Assembly: GCF_038967635.1 (NCBI RefSeq)
Contig: NZ_CP152413.1
Location: forward strand, 7,816,001-7,880,000
DNA: 64,000 nt
Direction of reading: 5' to 3'
Origin: Bradyrhizobium sp. B124
GTDB taxonomy: Bacteria > Pseudomonadota > Alphaproteobacteria > Rhizobiales > Xanthobacteraceae
How positions within the stretch are numbered: position 1 is the stretch's first letter; every line of letters begins with the position of its first letter. The translations under genes were made by a program, and so were the position numbers. Below are positions 44,275 through 53,384 of this stretch, piece after piece. The notes beneath the pieces are model-generated. The model ran no database searches, was not told where the DNA came from, and saw only the letters and a program-made list of their open reading frames with translations.

Positions 44275-45714
44275 TCAGCCGTGGGTTTGGCTGATCAGAC
44301 GTAGGTGCATATAGGCGAGCACGCCCTCCGTTCCTCCTTCGTAGCCGTAGCCGCTATTGCCAAGGCCCCCGAGGGCGACATCGGGAAGTGAAGGTGCTGT
44401 CTGATTGACCCCAATGTTCGAAGCATTCAAACGATGCACCAACGCGTCTCGGACATGGATTGAATCCGTGAAGACATAGGCAGCGAGGGAGTATTCTGCA
44501 CCGTTTGCCAATTCGATGGCCTCGTCGATATCTTCAGCAGACTGAACCGTGGCGACGGGGCCGAACGGCTCTTCAGCCAGAATCTCTGCATCACGTGACA
44601 CTGATGACAGCACCGTCGGCTCAACGTAGAACCCCGGACGATCGAGTTTTTTGCCACCTATGTTGATCACAGCGCCCTTGGCAACAGCATCCTCGATGAG
44701 GCGCAAAAACGAGGCCACGCGGCCGCCGTGCGCCACAGGCCCGAGTGTCGTGCTATCCTCCGAGCCATGTCCAAGCTTATAAGTCTTTGCTTTCGTAACG
44801 AGCGCATCGACCAGCGCATCGTGCACGGAATGATGGGCGATGTAGCGGGTCGGTGCGACACACGATTGGCCCGCCGACCCAAATTTGGCTGGCGCAGTAA
44901 CCTGCACGACATTCTCGACGTCTACATCCTTCCACGCGATTACTGGCGCGTGCCCGCCCAACTCGAAAATGGGGCGAATGAGATTGGGCGCTGCGAGCGC
45001 CGCCAGCTGCTTGCCCACACTCGTTGACCCCGTGAATGACACCGCCTTAACCAGTGAGGACGCCATCAATTGGCTGCTAACAGCCCCCGGGTTACCAAAG
45101 ATCAGATTGATAACTCCATCGGGCACCCCGGCATCGACCAGGGTTTGGACAATTGCCCGCGCTGTGTACGGCGTAAACTCTGAAGCTTTGAGAACGACGG
45201 TGCAGCCGGCGGCCAATGCCGCTCCTAGCTTGCGCCCGATCAATAAAGCAGGAAAATTCCAGGGGGTAATCGCTACGACGACGCCCAGAGCGGTGGGCAC
45301 GGATAAGCGAGTACTGCCAGCGACCACGCCCTGATGGACCCTGCCGCAAATACGGCTTGCCTCCTCGCCATTCCATGCCAGCGTTTCGATAGTGCGTCGC
45401 AGTTCGCCGATAGCGTCCGCTCGCGTTTTGCCCGACTCTAATAGAAGTCCGTCTGCAAGCTCGTGCATCCTGTCGATCAGCAGAGACGACGCCTTCTTCA
45501 ATACGGCGCCTCGAGATTGACCCGTTAGCTCGCTCCACGCGGGAAAAGAACGGCGGGCCGCATTCAACGCGGCTTGAATCTGGCCGTTATCAGCCAACGT
45601 GACGACGCCAACTGGTTCACCGGTCCCCGGGTCAATATTCGGCTGGGAACCTGCCTTACCTTCTACCCACTGACCATCGATGAAAAGATTTGCATCGAGC
45701 TTCATCTGAGCCAT
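44275..45714 (-). CDS. NAD(P)-dependent aldehyde dehydrogenase, succinate-semialdehyde dehydrogenase type
   Basis: A 479-residue aldehyde dehydrogenase. Landmarks: NLFIDGQWVEG at the start, the cofactor region ITPWNFPALLIGRKLGAALA and FTGSTSVGKQ, the general-base Glu in IFELGGHAPVI (~Glu251), the nucleophile in GSAGQSCVAPTR (~Cys285), and EEPFGPVATV. ATG 45714 is preferred to an in-frame TTG at 45726. It would oxidise succinate semialdehyde, aspartate semialdehyde (as DoeC does) or a related omega-semialdehyde produced by the class III aminotransferase; the sequence does not fix which. It is transcribed divergently from LysR copy 2 and leads the lyase and Lrp genes. Confidence 0.9.
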   Translation of the reverse strand: MAQMKLDANLFIDGQWVEGKAGSQPNIDPGTGEPVGVVTLADNGQIQAALNAARRSFPAWSELTGQSRGAVLKKASSLLIDRMHELADGLLLESGKTRADAIGELRRTIETLAWNGEEASRICGRVHQGVVAGSTRLSVPTALGVVVAITPWNFPALLIGRKLGAALAAGCTVVLKASEFTPYTARAIVQTLVDAGVPDGVINLIFGNPGAVSSQLMASSLVKAVSFTGSTSVGKQLAALAAPNLIRPIFELGGHAPVIAWKDVDVENVVQVTAPAKFGSAGQSCVAPTRYIAHHSVHDALVDALVTKAKTYKLGHGSEDSTTLGPVAHGGRVASFLRLIEDAVAKGAVINIGGKKLDRPGFYVEPTVLSSVSRDAEILAEEPFGPVATVQSAEDIDEAIELANGAEYSLAAYVFTDSIHVRDALVHRLNASNIGVNQTAPSLPDVALGGLGNSGYGYEGGTEGVLAYMHLRLISQTHG

Positions 45715-46016
45715 GATCGTTTCCAAGTCCCTACAAACTTTTGGATAAAACCCGGCAGCGAGCTAACCAGCGCGGCTCCCCGATGGCCGCGCCGCATCGT
45801 ATTGATGACATTTAGATAAAAAAAGCGAATCGTTTGCATCCATAGATGCAAAGACTTCAACTTGTGGCGCGGGCGATCAGCACGTTCGAAATTGCTCTCA
45901 CATTGGCAGGTTATTGTAAGTACGGATATATCCTTTTAGCGCTGGCCAAGGCTCGCCCAGTCGCGCATGATTTTAACAGAGCAAGAGATTTAAGATATTC
46001 ATCTAAATGAGGTTTC
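45715..46016. promoter_or_regulatory. Divergent intergenic region between aldehyde dehydrogenase and LysR
   Basis: About 300 AT-rich bases separating two divergent genes, a typical place for a LysR-type operator that controls both sides. It includes AT-rich tracts near 45810-45840 and 45960-46012. No exact operator dyad can be defended by eye. The ~30 bases before both LysR ATGs in the window share a TATTCAT element (here near 45996, and near 1082). Confidence 0.4.
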
Positions 46017-46922
46017 ATGTCGCTAAATGCCTACGAAGTATTCGTCGCTATAGCGGAGCGCGGAAGCCTTGCGGCAGCTGCACATCAACTGAATCTATCC
46101 GCGTCGGCGGTCAGTCACGCGCTTGCGTCATTCGAGCAAGAGCTGGGATTCTCGCTCCTTGTCAGAAATCGAAGCGGCATTCGTTTGACTGTTGGAGGGG
46201 AAGCTCTGCTGCCGACTGTGAGAGAGCTGCTTCAATGCAATGACAAATTGAGGCAACAGGCAGCGAAGCTACTCGGGCTGGAGGCTGGGACCGTGCGGAT
46301 CGGTGCGTTCACCAGCGTCGGCGTCGCATGGCTGCCAAAGATCATTCGCTCGTTTGCCGACCTCCATCCGAAAATAGACGTGACAATTGAACAAGGAGGT
46401 TACGATGATGTCGCTGAGTGGATCATCAAGAGCCAGGTCGATCTAGGCTTTATCATTTTGCCGGAACCGCCTGGCCTGGACGTTACGCCCCTGTATGCGG
46501 ATCCGCTCGTCTGTATTGCGCCGCTCGGCTTCGCACCCAAAACCAAAGCATATATCACGGCTCCGGAGTTGGCCGACCACAATGTTGTACTCCAAGGGAA
46601 AGACTACGGAAGGGAGACCGAGCAGATACTGGCGAAACATAAAATCTCGGTTAGATCGAGTGCGCGTGCGATCGACGATGCCGCCATCATTGCAATTGTC
46701 GAGAGCGGGCTTGGTATTAGCGTTATGCCGCAATTGGCGCTGCTCAACTACAGGGGGGCAGTGCAGGTTTTTCCATTCTACCCCGCAGAAAGCCGGGTTA
46801 TTGTGTTGGCCTCGCTGAGCCAAGAAAGCTTGGCGCCGGCGGCAAAGGCGATGCATCAGCATATCGTAAAGTTCGTTGCCGGGTGGTCCAACGGCAACGA
46901 TAAGGGCGGTGATCAAAGTTGA
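46017..46922 (+). CDS. LysR-family transcriptional regulator (copy 2)
   Basis: A 301-residue paralogue of the regulator at 1105, very similar over its whole length (MSLNAYEVFVAIAERGSLAA against MSLNAYQVFVAIAERGSFAS; RIGAFTSVGVAWLPKIIRSF). It has the N-terminal HTH and C-terminal effector domain. It precedes the paralogous M24 gene by ~300 bases and is divergent from the aldehyde dehydrogenase-lyase-Lrp unit, so it may link the two. GAGG lies about 6 bases upstream of the ATG. Confidence 0.92.
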   Translation: MSLNAYEVFVAIAERGSLAAAAHQLNLSASAVSHALASFEQELGFSLLVRNRSGIRLTVGGEALLPTVRELLQCNDKLRQQAAKLLGLEAGTVRIGAFTSVGVAWLPKIIRSFADLHPKIDVTIEQGGYDDVAEWIIKSQVDLGFIILPEPPGLDVTPLYADPLVCIAPLGFAPKTKAYITAPELADHNVVLQGKDYGRETEQILAKHKISVRSSARAIDDAAIIAIVESGLGISVMPQLALLNYRGAVQVFPFYPAESRVIVLASLSQESLAPAAKAMHQHIVKFVAGWSNGNDKGGDQS

Positions 46923-47220
46923 CGCCGCGAGGAAGTGGACAAATTGTAAGTCGTTAGCAGCGCTAGGATCGCCATGAGGCTTGAATGCTTCCTACGTATT
47001 CGTATGAAGCCTGTCGCAGTTTCGCTCGACTGAATAGATGAGCAGCCTTCCGCATTGACCAGAAACATGCGGTCTGTGAAAGGGCATAACCGATTAAGGT
47101 GCTGTGGGATTTCCGGCGCCTTGTTGGGCGGAGTGCAGTATTGCTGCAGATTTATACCAAAATACGCACAACACGAACGCAAGCGAATGTCTAATCTGAT
47201 TGAGACCAATGGAGATGATT
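46923..47220. other. Spacer between LysR copy 2 and M24 copy 2
   Basis: About 300 bases without a gene. It is longer than the 135-base spacer in copy 1; only the last stretch up to GGAGATGATT before the M24 start is obviously shared. Confidence 0.4.
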
Positions 47221-48381
47221 ATGGCTACGACGTTCTCAGCGATTCCCTTTGCTGGTGCTCCATTTCCACGATCGGAGTATGAGCGCCGGCAGAAGAAGGT
47301 GCTTGAGGCGATGGAGCTCGCCAACCTTGATGCGCTTTTGGTCACCGCCCACGGGCACCTGCGATATCTCACCGGATACGATGGGCAGGGTGGATATTTC
47401 ATGCCGTTTCCATTGGTCCTCGCGCCGGGCCGGAAGCCGACATATGTCGTCCGAGAGTACGAGGTAAATGGCGTTCGCGCGGAAAGCTGTATCGACGAGA
47501 TCGTGGGGTATGTCCAGCAACAGGACTTTGCCAAAGTGTGCGCGGATGTCCTGCGCCGCTATGGACTGGAAAACCGCAGGGTCGGCTTTGAGCTCGGCTG
47601 CTGGAATCTGGCACCGGCCGATGTGAGTGCGCTTCGGGCGCAACTTCCAAATATGAAGATCGCTGATGCCACTTGTCTGATAGCATCCGTATCGGTCGTG
47701 AAAGGCGAGCTGGAGATCAATGCCATGCGCGATGCCATGGCCATGACCGATGTAGCGGTGCGTACGTTTCTGGGGGCGCTGCGGGATGGCGCGACAGAAG
47801 CGGAAGTGGCTGCGGCCATTCACGGTGAGGTAAGAAAAGGTGGCGGCGACGATCTCAGGCTGGTTTCTTTAGGCTTCGGTGAGCGCAATAAGCTGCCGCA
47901 TGGCAAGCCTATGCGCCATCCGATCAGAAACAACGAGCCAGCCATGATCGAAGTCGGTGGGATAAAGCACGCGTACTGTGCGGGGCTCGTTCGCAGCGCC
48001 GTGCTTGGTCGGCACCCTGAGACCGAATCCTTGTATGCTCTGGCGGAGCAGGCCCTCGAAGCTGCGCTTGCGGCAACGAAGCCGGGCGTGACCGCTGGCG
48101 AAGTGGACGCCGCCGGGCGGAAGGTGATTGAGAAGTCCGGTCGCTCTGAGGTCTTTCGCCACCGAACCGGGTACCAGATAGGTATCAATTGGGGTGAGCG
48201 TGGTAACCTGAGTTTGGAGCCAGGTGCGACCGATCTGCTCGCGCCGGGTATGACGTTGCACATGCCATTCATTCTGTTCAGTGAAAGCGGCTACCTGTTT
48301 GGATGCAGTGAGAATGTTTTGGTGACGGAGCGTGGGGCGGAAATCCTCAGTCGTACGCCGCACACGCTCTACCGTGCCTGA
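47221..48381 (+). CDS. M24-family creatinase/ectoine hydrolase-like enzyme (copy 2)
   Basis: A 386-residue paralogue of the enzyme at 2140, identical in length and highly similar (for example GHLRYLTGYDGQGGYFMPFP and PTYVVREYEVNGVRAESCID). It shows the same loss of most M24 metal ligands (MIEVGGIKHAYCAGLVRS; MTLHMPFILF) and retention of His in FRHRTGYQIG and Glu in GCSENVLVTE, so both copies are under the same constraint. ATG 47221 follows GGAGATGATT. An M20 amidohydrolase remnant follows 40 bases downstream, which would fit a hydrolase plus deacetylase order as in ectoine catabolism. Confidence 0.82.
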   Translation: MATTFSAIPFAGAPFPRSEYERRQKKVLEAMELANLDALLVTAHGHLRYLTGYDGQGGYFMPFPLVLAPGRKPTYVVREYEVNGVRAESCIDEIVGYVQQQDFAKVCADVLRRYGLENRRVGFELGCWNLAPADVSALRAQLPNMKIADATCLIASVSVVKGELEINAMRDAMAMTDVAVRTFLGALRDGATEAEVAAAIHGEVRKGGGDDLRLVSLGFGERNKLPHGKPMRHPIRNNEPAMIEVGGIKHAYCAGLVRSAVLGRHPETESLYALAEQALEAALAATKPGVTAGEVDAAGRKVIEKSGRSEVFRHRTGYQIGINWGERGNLSLEPGATDLLAPGMTLHMPFILFSESGYLFGCSENVLVTERGAEILSRTPHTLYRA

Positions 48382-48424
48382 TACACAAGTTGTGTGGTTG
48401 GACAATGCATAGCTTTGAAACGTT

Positions 48425-48808
48425 CTGCGATCTGCAACGCGTGGCCATTATCTCCATGAAAATCCCAAAATCGACTATCGGCTACACAACACCGTGAGCT
48501 TCGTGACGGAGAAATTGGGCTCGTTCAGTATCAATCACATCGAAACGGGTATCGCCGAAACCGGTATCATCGCGGTGATCCAGGGTGCAGGTGGAGAAGG
48601 GCCGACGATTAGGTTGAGACCGGATGTGGATCTTGCCCATCGTTGAAGCGTCAGGCAAGCGTTGGTCATCCAAGACGCTTGGCAAAATGTAACGCATGCG
48701 GACATGATGTCACACTGCCATGCTCAAGGGGGGCGCGAAATACCTTACCAGTATGTACCAATTCAAAGGGTCCGTTGCATCAATCTTTCAGCCGGCCGAG
48801 GAGGGGCA
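48425..48808 (+). pseudogene. M20-family amidohydrolase remnant (hippurate hydrolase/DoeB2-like)
   Basis: Across frameshifts the plus strand reads HENPKIDYRLHNTVSFVTEK (~48455-48515), then HIETGIAETGIIAVIQGAGG followed by EGPTIRLRPDVD (~48535-48630). A further frame gives EASGK(R)WSSKTLGK-like codons and the metal-binding NACGHD (~48680-48700), then a GAKYLTSMYQFKGSVA-like segment and FQPAEEG at ~48795. These are consecutive M20 motifs (HENPE, GLRADMDALP, HACGHDGH, FQPAEEG). It is cut at the CTAG where IS701 is inserted (48809). Some M20 enzymes deacetylate N-acetyl-diaminobutyrate; identity beyond the family is inference. Confidence 0.75.
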
Positions 48809-48812
48809 CTAG

Positions 48813-50323
48813 TTTGACTGAGTCACAAAACCGCCGGCCAGAATCAGCGATGGTTGAAGCGTGGACCATCAGCCGATGAGGCCAACATGAGCGGGCGTGG
48901 CACCAAGACGAGCGAGAAGCGATTTGCGGCGTATTTGGAAGGGCTTGCCAGTGTCATCGGTCATGCTGATCGGAAGGCGCCGCTGCGCGACTATTGCGTC
49001 GGCCTGATTGCTTGTGGCGGTCGCAAGAGCGTGGAGCCGATGGCGGCGGTGACAGCTCCGGAACGGACGGCCGCCCAGCATCAATCGCCTACATTTCGTC
49101 GGCAGCGGCGCCTGGTCGGATGAGAAGGTGCTGGCCAAGGTACGTGAGATGGTCTTGCCGGCGATTGAACGCGAGGGCCCCATCGAAGCCTGGATCATCG
49201 ACGATACCGGATTTCCCAAGCAAGGGCGACATTCAGTCGGAGTTGCACGGCAATATTGCGAGCAGCTCGGCAAGCAGGATAATTGTCAGGTGGCGGTGTC
49301 ACTGTCGATTGCCAACCACCACGCCAGCCTGCCTGTCGCCTATCGCCTTTATCTTCCGAAGGAATGGACTGAGGACCGCGATCGGCGGCGCAAGGTGGGC
49401 ATTCCTGCCGAAGTCGGCTTCCGGACCAAGCCGGAGATCGCGCTGGAGCAGTTGCGGTGGGCCTGTGCGAGCGGCCTTCCGCGCGGTGTCGTGCTGATGG
49501 ACGCGGGCTATGGCAACAACAGCGACCTGCGCACCGAGATCACGGCGCTGGGATTGACCTATGTAGCGGGTCTTCTGTCGAGCACAACGGTATGGGCGCC
49601 CGGCACCGGTCCCTTGCCGCCGAAGCCATGGTCGGGCCGCGGCCGTCCACCGAAACTGATGCGCCGCAACCGTCAGCATCAGCCGGCCACCGTCAAGGCG
49701 CTCGCGATCGGCCTGCCGGCCAAAGCTTGGCGCACCATCACGTGGCGGCAAGGAACGAACGAAAAGCTGACCTCGCGCTTTGCACGCGTGCGGGTCCGTG
49801 CCGCGCATCGTGATTATTGGCAAACCACCCCGCGATTGGAGGAATGGCTGCTGATCGAATGGCCAAAAGGCGAGGACCAGCCTACCAAATACTGGCTCTC
49901 GACACTGCCGGAGGATGTGGCATTCCGGACTCTCGTTGAGACGGCTAAATTGCGCTGGCGCATCGAACGCGACTATCAGGAACTCAAGCAGGAGGTCGGG
50001 CTCGGTCACTTCGAGGGACGCGGCTGGCGCGGCTTTCATCATCACGCAACGATGTGTATTGCAGCCTACGGGTTCCTGATCTCCGAGCGGGAGACGATTC
50101 CCCACTCAGGCGCTCGGCGCGCCCGGCCGATCCCGCTCGATCGCGTCCCCGCAGATTACAGACCCCGCGGATCTGCCGCTGCGGACCCAACGTCACATTC
50201 CAAATTCAATCGCGACGATGCGACGGCGGCTCGAACATGGGCTCGTCCGAGCGCTGTCGAGACGTCCTTGTTGTGCGATCAAGTTCGACCACTACACAGA
50301 TCATCGTTTGTGACGCAGTAAGA
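48813..50323 (+). mobile_element. IS701-family element A
   Basis: A 1511-base element with terminal repeats related to TCTTACTGAGTCA (left end TTTGACTGAGTCAC at 48813; right end TGACGCAGTAAGA ending 50323). It is flanked by CTAG on both sides (48809-48812 and 50324-50327), which fits the YTAR duplication of IS701. It interrupts the M20 remnant. Its right CTAG is shared with the adjoining IS5 element. A partial reversed copy lies at 27227-27792. Confidence 0.88.
48887..50321 (+). pseudogene. IS701-family transposase with one frameshift
   Basis: The N-terminal part (RFAAYLEGLASVIGHADRKA, MAAVTAPERTAAQHQS) is in one frame. After an apparent extra base near 49093 the rest continues in another frame: VLAKVREMVLPAIEREGPIE, WIIDDTGFPKQGRHSVGVAR (first DDE Asp), GVVLMDAGYGNNSDLR (second Asp), and ERDYQELKQEVGLGHFEGRG (Glu region). 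The homologue at 51992-53296 is intact, which fixes the position of the lesion. Functional only if the frameshift is bypassed. Confidence 0.9.
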
Positions 50324-50403
50324 CTAGCAGGCTGTTGAAAAAGGTGCTCGCCGCCGACCAGCGACCGTGATTCATTGGCTCCGACGAGATTCGGAGATGG
50401 TGC

Positions 50404-51495
50404 GTGCGCGGCGGCGACAATCGAACGGGCGAGCTGTTCAGCTACGTCGATCTGGAGGCGCGGGTGCGGCGTGACCATCCGCTGCGAGCGATCCGGACGA
50501 TCGTGAACGAGGCGCTGTCGACGCTGGAGCGCGAGTTTGCCGCGCTCTATTCGCCGATTGGGCGGCCGTCGATCCCGCCGGAGAAGCTGCTGCGGGCGAT
50601 GCTGTTGCAAGCGTTTTATTCGATCCGCTCGGATTGGCTTTTGATGGAACGGCTGGAATACGACCTGCTGTTCCGCTGGTTCGTCGGAATTGGCGTCGAC
50701 GACGAAGCCTGGGACCATTCGGTGTTCTCGAAGAACCGCGACCGGTTGCTGGAAGGCGACATTGCGGCCAAGTTCCCGGCGGCGGTGCTGGCGTAGCCCA
50801 AGGTAAAGAAGCTGCTGTCGAGCGATCACTTCTCGGTCGATGGCACGCTGATTGAGGCCTGGGCCTCGATGAAGAGCGTGAAGCCGAAGGATGGCGCTGA
50901 CGAGCCGCCGGCGCATGGCGGCGGGCGCAATGCCGAAGCGGACTTCCATGGCCAGAAACGCTCAAACGACACCCATGCTTCGACCACCGATCGGGATGCC
51001 AGGCTCTACCGCAAGGGAAAGGGTAAGGAGACGAAGCTGTGCTTCATCGGACATGGGCTGATGGAGAACCGCCACGGCCTGCTGGTCGACGCCTGCCTGA
51101 CGCGGGCTGACGGGCATGCCGAACTGGTGGCCGCGCAGCACATGATCGAACCGCGTGCCGACCGACCGACAGCGATCACGCTTGGTGCCGACAAAGCCTA
51201 CGACGCCGATGACTTCGTCAACGAGCTGCGCTCGATGAACGTGACGCCGCGTGTTGCGCAGAACACCAGCGGCCGCAGCTCTGCGATCGACGGGCGAACG
51301 ACCCGGCACGGCCGCTATGCCGTCAGCCAGCGCATCCGCAAGCGGATCGAGGAAGCATTCGGCTGGATCAAGACGGTCGCCGGGCAAGAGAAGACCCGCT
51401 TCCGTGGCCGTGAACGCGTCGGATGGGCCTTTACCTTCGCTGCCGCCACCTACAATCTGGTGTGGCTGCCCAAGCTGATCGCGGAGGCCGGCTGA
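50404..51495 (+). pseudogene. IS5-family transposase interrupted by an amber codon
   Basis: The frame is continuous from 50404 to 51495 except for TAG at 50794-50796, where relatives have a sense codon (probably CAG). Readthrough would give 363 residues. The N-terminal DUF772-type region (LLRAMLLQAFYSIRSDWLLM, RLEYDLLFRWFVGIGVDDEA) is followed by the DDE core: HFSVDGTLIEAWASMKSVKP, VTLGADKAYDADDFV-like segment (ITLGADKAYDADDF), and RIEEAFGWIKTVAGQEKTRF. A single point mutation thus separates it from activity. Confidence 0.88.
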
Positions 51496-51845
51496 TGGTC
51501 AAGGTGCCCGGCTTCGCCAAGGCCTTTGCTGGCCGCTGGCGCATCGTCGAAATGGACAACTGGGACGGCGACTTCCTCGACGTCGTCGAACATCTCACCT
51601 TCAAGGGCAAGTCCGACGGTGAAATTGCCTTCGGTGCGCTGAAGGGCTTCCTCGATGTCCGCTACGGCGCGCGAGACAGTTCGGCCTGCGCGGAGTTCTC
51701 ATGGGGAAGGGCACGACGAGAATGACCCCGCCTGCGGTCGCGGATGGGCTATGATCGGCACTGCGGGCAGGCTCGTCGGTCACTTCTACAAACACAATGG
51801 CGACGATTCAGCCTTCGTTTGCGAACGCGGCCGAGTTCTTCAACA
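51495..51845 (+). pseudogene. IS5 passenger protein, frameshifted
   Basis: A small hypothetical protein begins at an ATG overlapping the transposase stop (TGATG at 51493-51497): KVPGFAKAFAGRWRIVEMDN and EIAFGALKGFLDVRYGARDS. Near 51705 one extra G shifts the frame; the continuation GHDENDPACGRGWAMIGTAG and GRLVGHFYKHNGDDSAFVCE is in the next frame. Similar small proteins accompany IS5-type transposases in rhizobia. Function unknown. Confidence 0.75.
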
Positions 51846-51854
51846 GCCTGCTAG

Positions 51855-53380
51855 TCTTACTGCGTCATAAATTTCGATAGCCATTTTGACTTGAGATTGC
51901 CCTGATGCAACAAGGGCATCGCGATAGTGTGGCGACGAGAGCAGCGCTTAATCTTCTTCGGACGGTTGCAATCGAATTTGGAACGTGCCGTTCAGGCCGC
52001 AATGGCGGATCCCCTCGGCCGATAATTTTCGGGAATAGTAGCTTCCTTGAAGATTTTGGCGGCGGCTGTTGCTGAGGGGGGAATCGTTTCTCGCTCCGAG
52101 ACCAGGAATCCGTAAGCGGCGATGCACAGCGTTGCGTGATGGTGGAAGCCGCGCCAACCCCGCCCCTCGAAGTGGCCAAGCCCGACCTCCTGTTTGAGTT
52201 CGTGGTAGTCGCGCTCAATGCGCCAGCGCAGCTTGGTGATATCGACCAGCTGACGAAACCCGATGTTGGCCGGAAGCGTAGAAAACCAATATTTGGTCGG
52301 TGCTGCCTCGCCCTCTGGCCATTCGATCAGCAGCCATTCCTCCGGCCGGCTTTCGGCGAGCCAGTAATCTCGATGTGCTGGACGGACGCGCACACGAGCA
52401 AAGCGCGAAGACAAGCGTTCTGCCGTACCCTCACGCCACGTGATCTTGTACCAAGCATGCGCTGGCAGACCGATCGCAAGCTTCTTGACCGAAATCGGTC
52501 GGTGTTTGCTATCACGCCGTAGCAGTTTTGGAGGTCGTCCGTTCCCCGACCACTTCTTCGGCGGCCGTGGTCCGATTCCGGGCGCCCATACCGAGGTTTG
52601 TGGCAAGATGCCGGCCACATAGCTCAGGCCCAGTTCGGTAATACTTCCACGCAGAGCGGTGTCGGTGCCATAGCCGGCGTCCATCAGAACCACGCCGCGC
52701 GGCAAGCCCACCTCACAGGCCCAGCGCAATTGCTCAAGCGCGATGGCCGGCTTGGTCTTGAAGGTGATCTCCTTGGGCACACCGGCTTTGCGCCGACGTG
52801 CACGGTCGGTCGCCCACTCCTTTGGTAGATAGAGCCGATAGGCCACCGGCAAGCTCGCATGATGATTCGCGAGCGAAAGCGTCACGGCAACCTGACAATT
52901 GTCTTGCTTGCCCAACTGACCGCAATATTGCCGTGCAACCCCGACCGAATGCCGCCCCTTCTTGGGAAAGCCCGTATCATCGATGATCCAAGCTTCGATC
53001 TCTCCATGGCGTTCGATGCCCGGCAGCACTAACTCACGGACCTTGGCCAACACCTGCTGATCCGACCAGTCGCCTTGACCGACAAGATGCAGCAAGGCCT
53101 GATGTTGCGCTGCTGTCCGCTCAGGAGCCGTCATCGCCGCCATCGGCTCGACACTCTTGCGATCGCACGGCATTACCAGCCCTGTACAGTAATCGCGAAG
53201 CGGCTTGGCTCGTCCCGCATGTCCGATCACGCTCGCAAGGCCCTCAATATATGCCGAAAACCGCGACGCTACGTCCCCCGATCTTATCAGACCCATCTCA
53301 GCCTCCCCACGCTGAAAAGTGAGTCTTCTCAAATATATGATTCCTGTCGACAAGGGCCGCGACACTCTGACTCAGTAAGA
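51855..53380 (-). mobile_element. IS701-family element B (complete)
   Basis: A 1526-base element with ends TCTTACTGCGTCATAA (51855) and TGACTCAGTAAGA (ending 53380), and CTAG at 51851-51854 and 53381-53384. It is oriented opposite to element A. Its right CTAG is also the left flank of IS481 copy 3. Confidence 0.9.
51992..53296 (-). CDS. IS701-family transposase
   Basis: A 434-residue DDE transposase with an intact frame. In order: RFSAYIEGLASVIGHAGRAK, MAAMTAPERTAAQHQALLHL, WIIDDTGFPKKGRHSVGVAR (first Asp pair), CQVAVTLSLANHHASLPVAY, GVVLMDAGYGTDTALRGSIT (second Asp), and ERDYHELKQEVGLGHFEGRG (Glu). The ATG at 53296 (MGLIRSGDVA) is the natural start; the frame stays open to 53365. It is the only intact IS701 transposase in the window and may act on element A as well. 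Confidence 0.93.
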   Translation of the reverse strand: MGLIRSGDVASRFSAYIEGLASVIGHAGRAKPLRDYCTGLVMPCDRKSVEPMAAMTAPERTAAQHQALLHLVGQGDWSDQQVLAKVRELVLPGIERHGEIEAWIIDDTGFPKKGRHSVGVARQYCGQLGKQDNCQVAVTLSLANHHASLPVAYRLYLPKEWATDRARRRKAGVPKEITFKTKPAIALEQLRWACEVGLPRGVVLMDAGYGTDTALRGSITELGLSYVAGILPQTSVWAPGIGPRPPKKWSGNGRPPKLLRRDSKHRPISVKKLAIGLPAHAWYKITWREGTAERLSSRFARVRVRPAHRDYWLAESRPEEWLLIEWPEGEAAPTKYWFSTLPANIGFRQLVDITKLRWRIERDYHELKQEVGLGHFEGRGWRGFHHHATLCIAAYGFLVSERETIPPSATAAAKIFKEATIPENYRPRGSAIAA

Positions 53381-53384
53381 CTAG

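Larger units (their letters stand above)
50328..51850 (+). mobile_element. IS5-family element C with passenger ORF
   Basis: A 1523-base element with inverted ends CAGGCTGTTGAAAAA (50328) and TTCTTCAACAGCCTG (ending 51850). CTAG lies on both sides (50324-50327 and 51851-51854), fitting a YTAR-type target. Each CTAG is also the flank of an IS701 element, so it is wedged exactly between them. It encodes a transposase with an amber codon and a frameshifted passenger. Confidence 0.85.

Noticed and set aside
49299..50105. 268-codon minus-strand frame within IS701-A (and its mirror at 27449-27889)
   Set aside because: Antisense of the transposase coding strand; repeated only because the IS is repeated.
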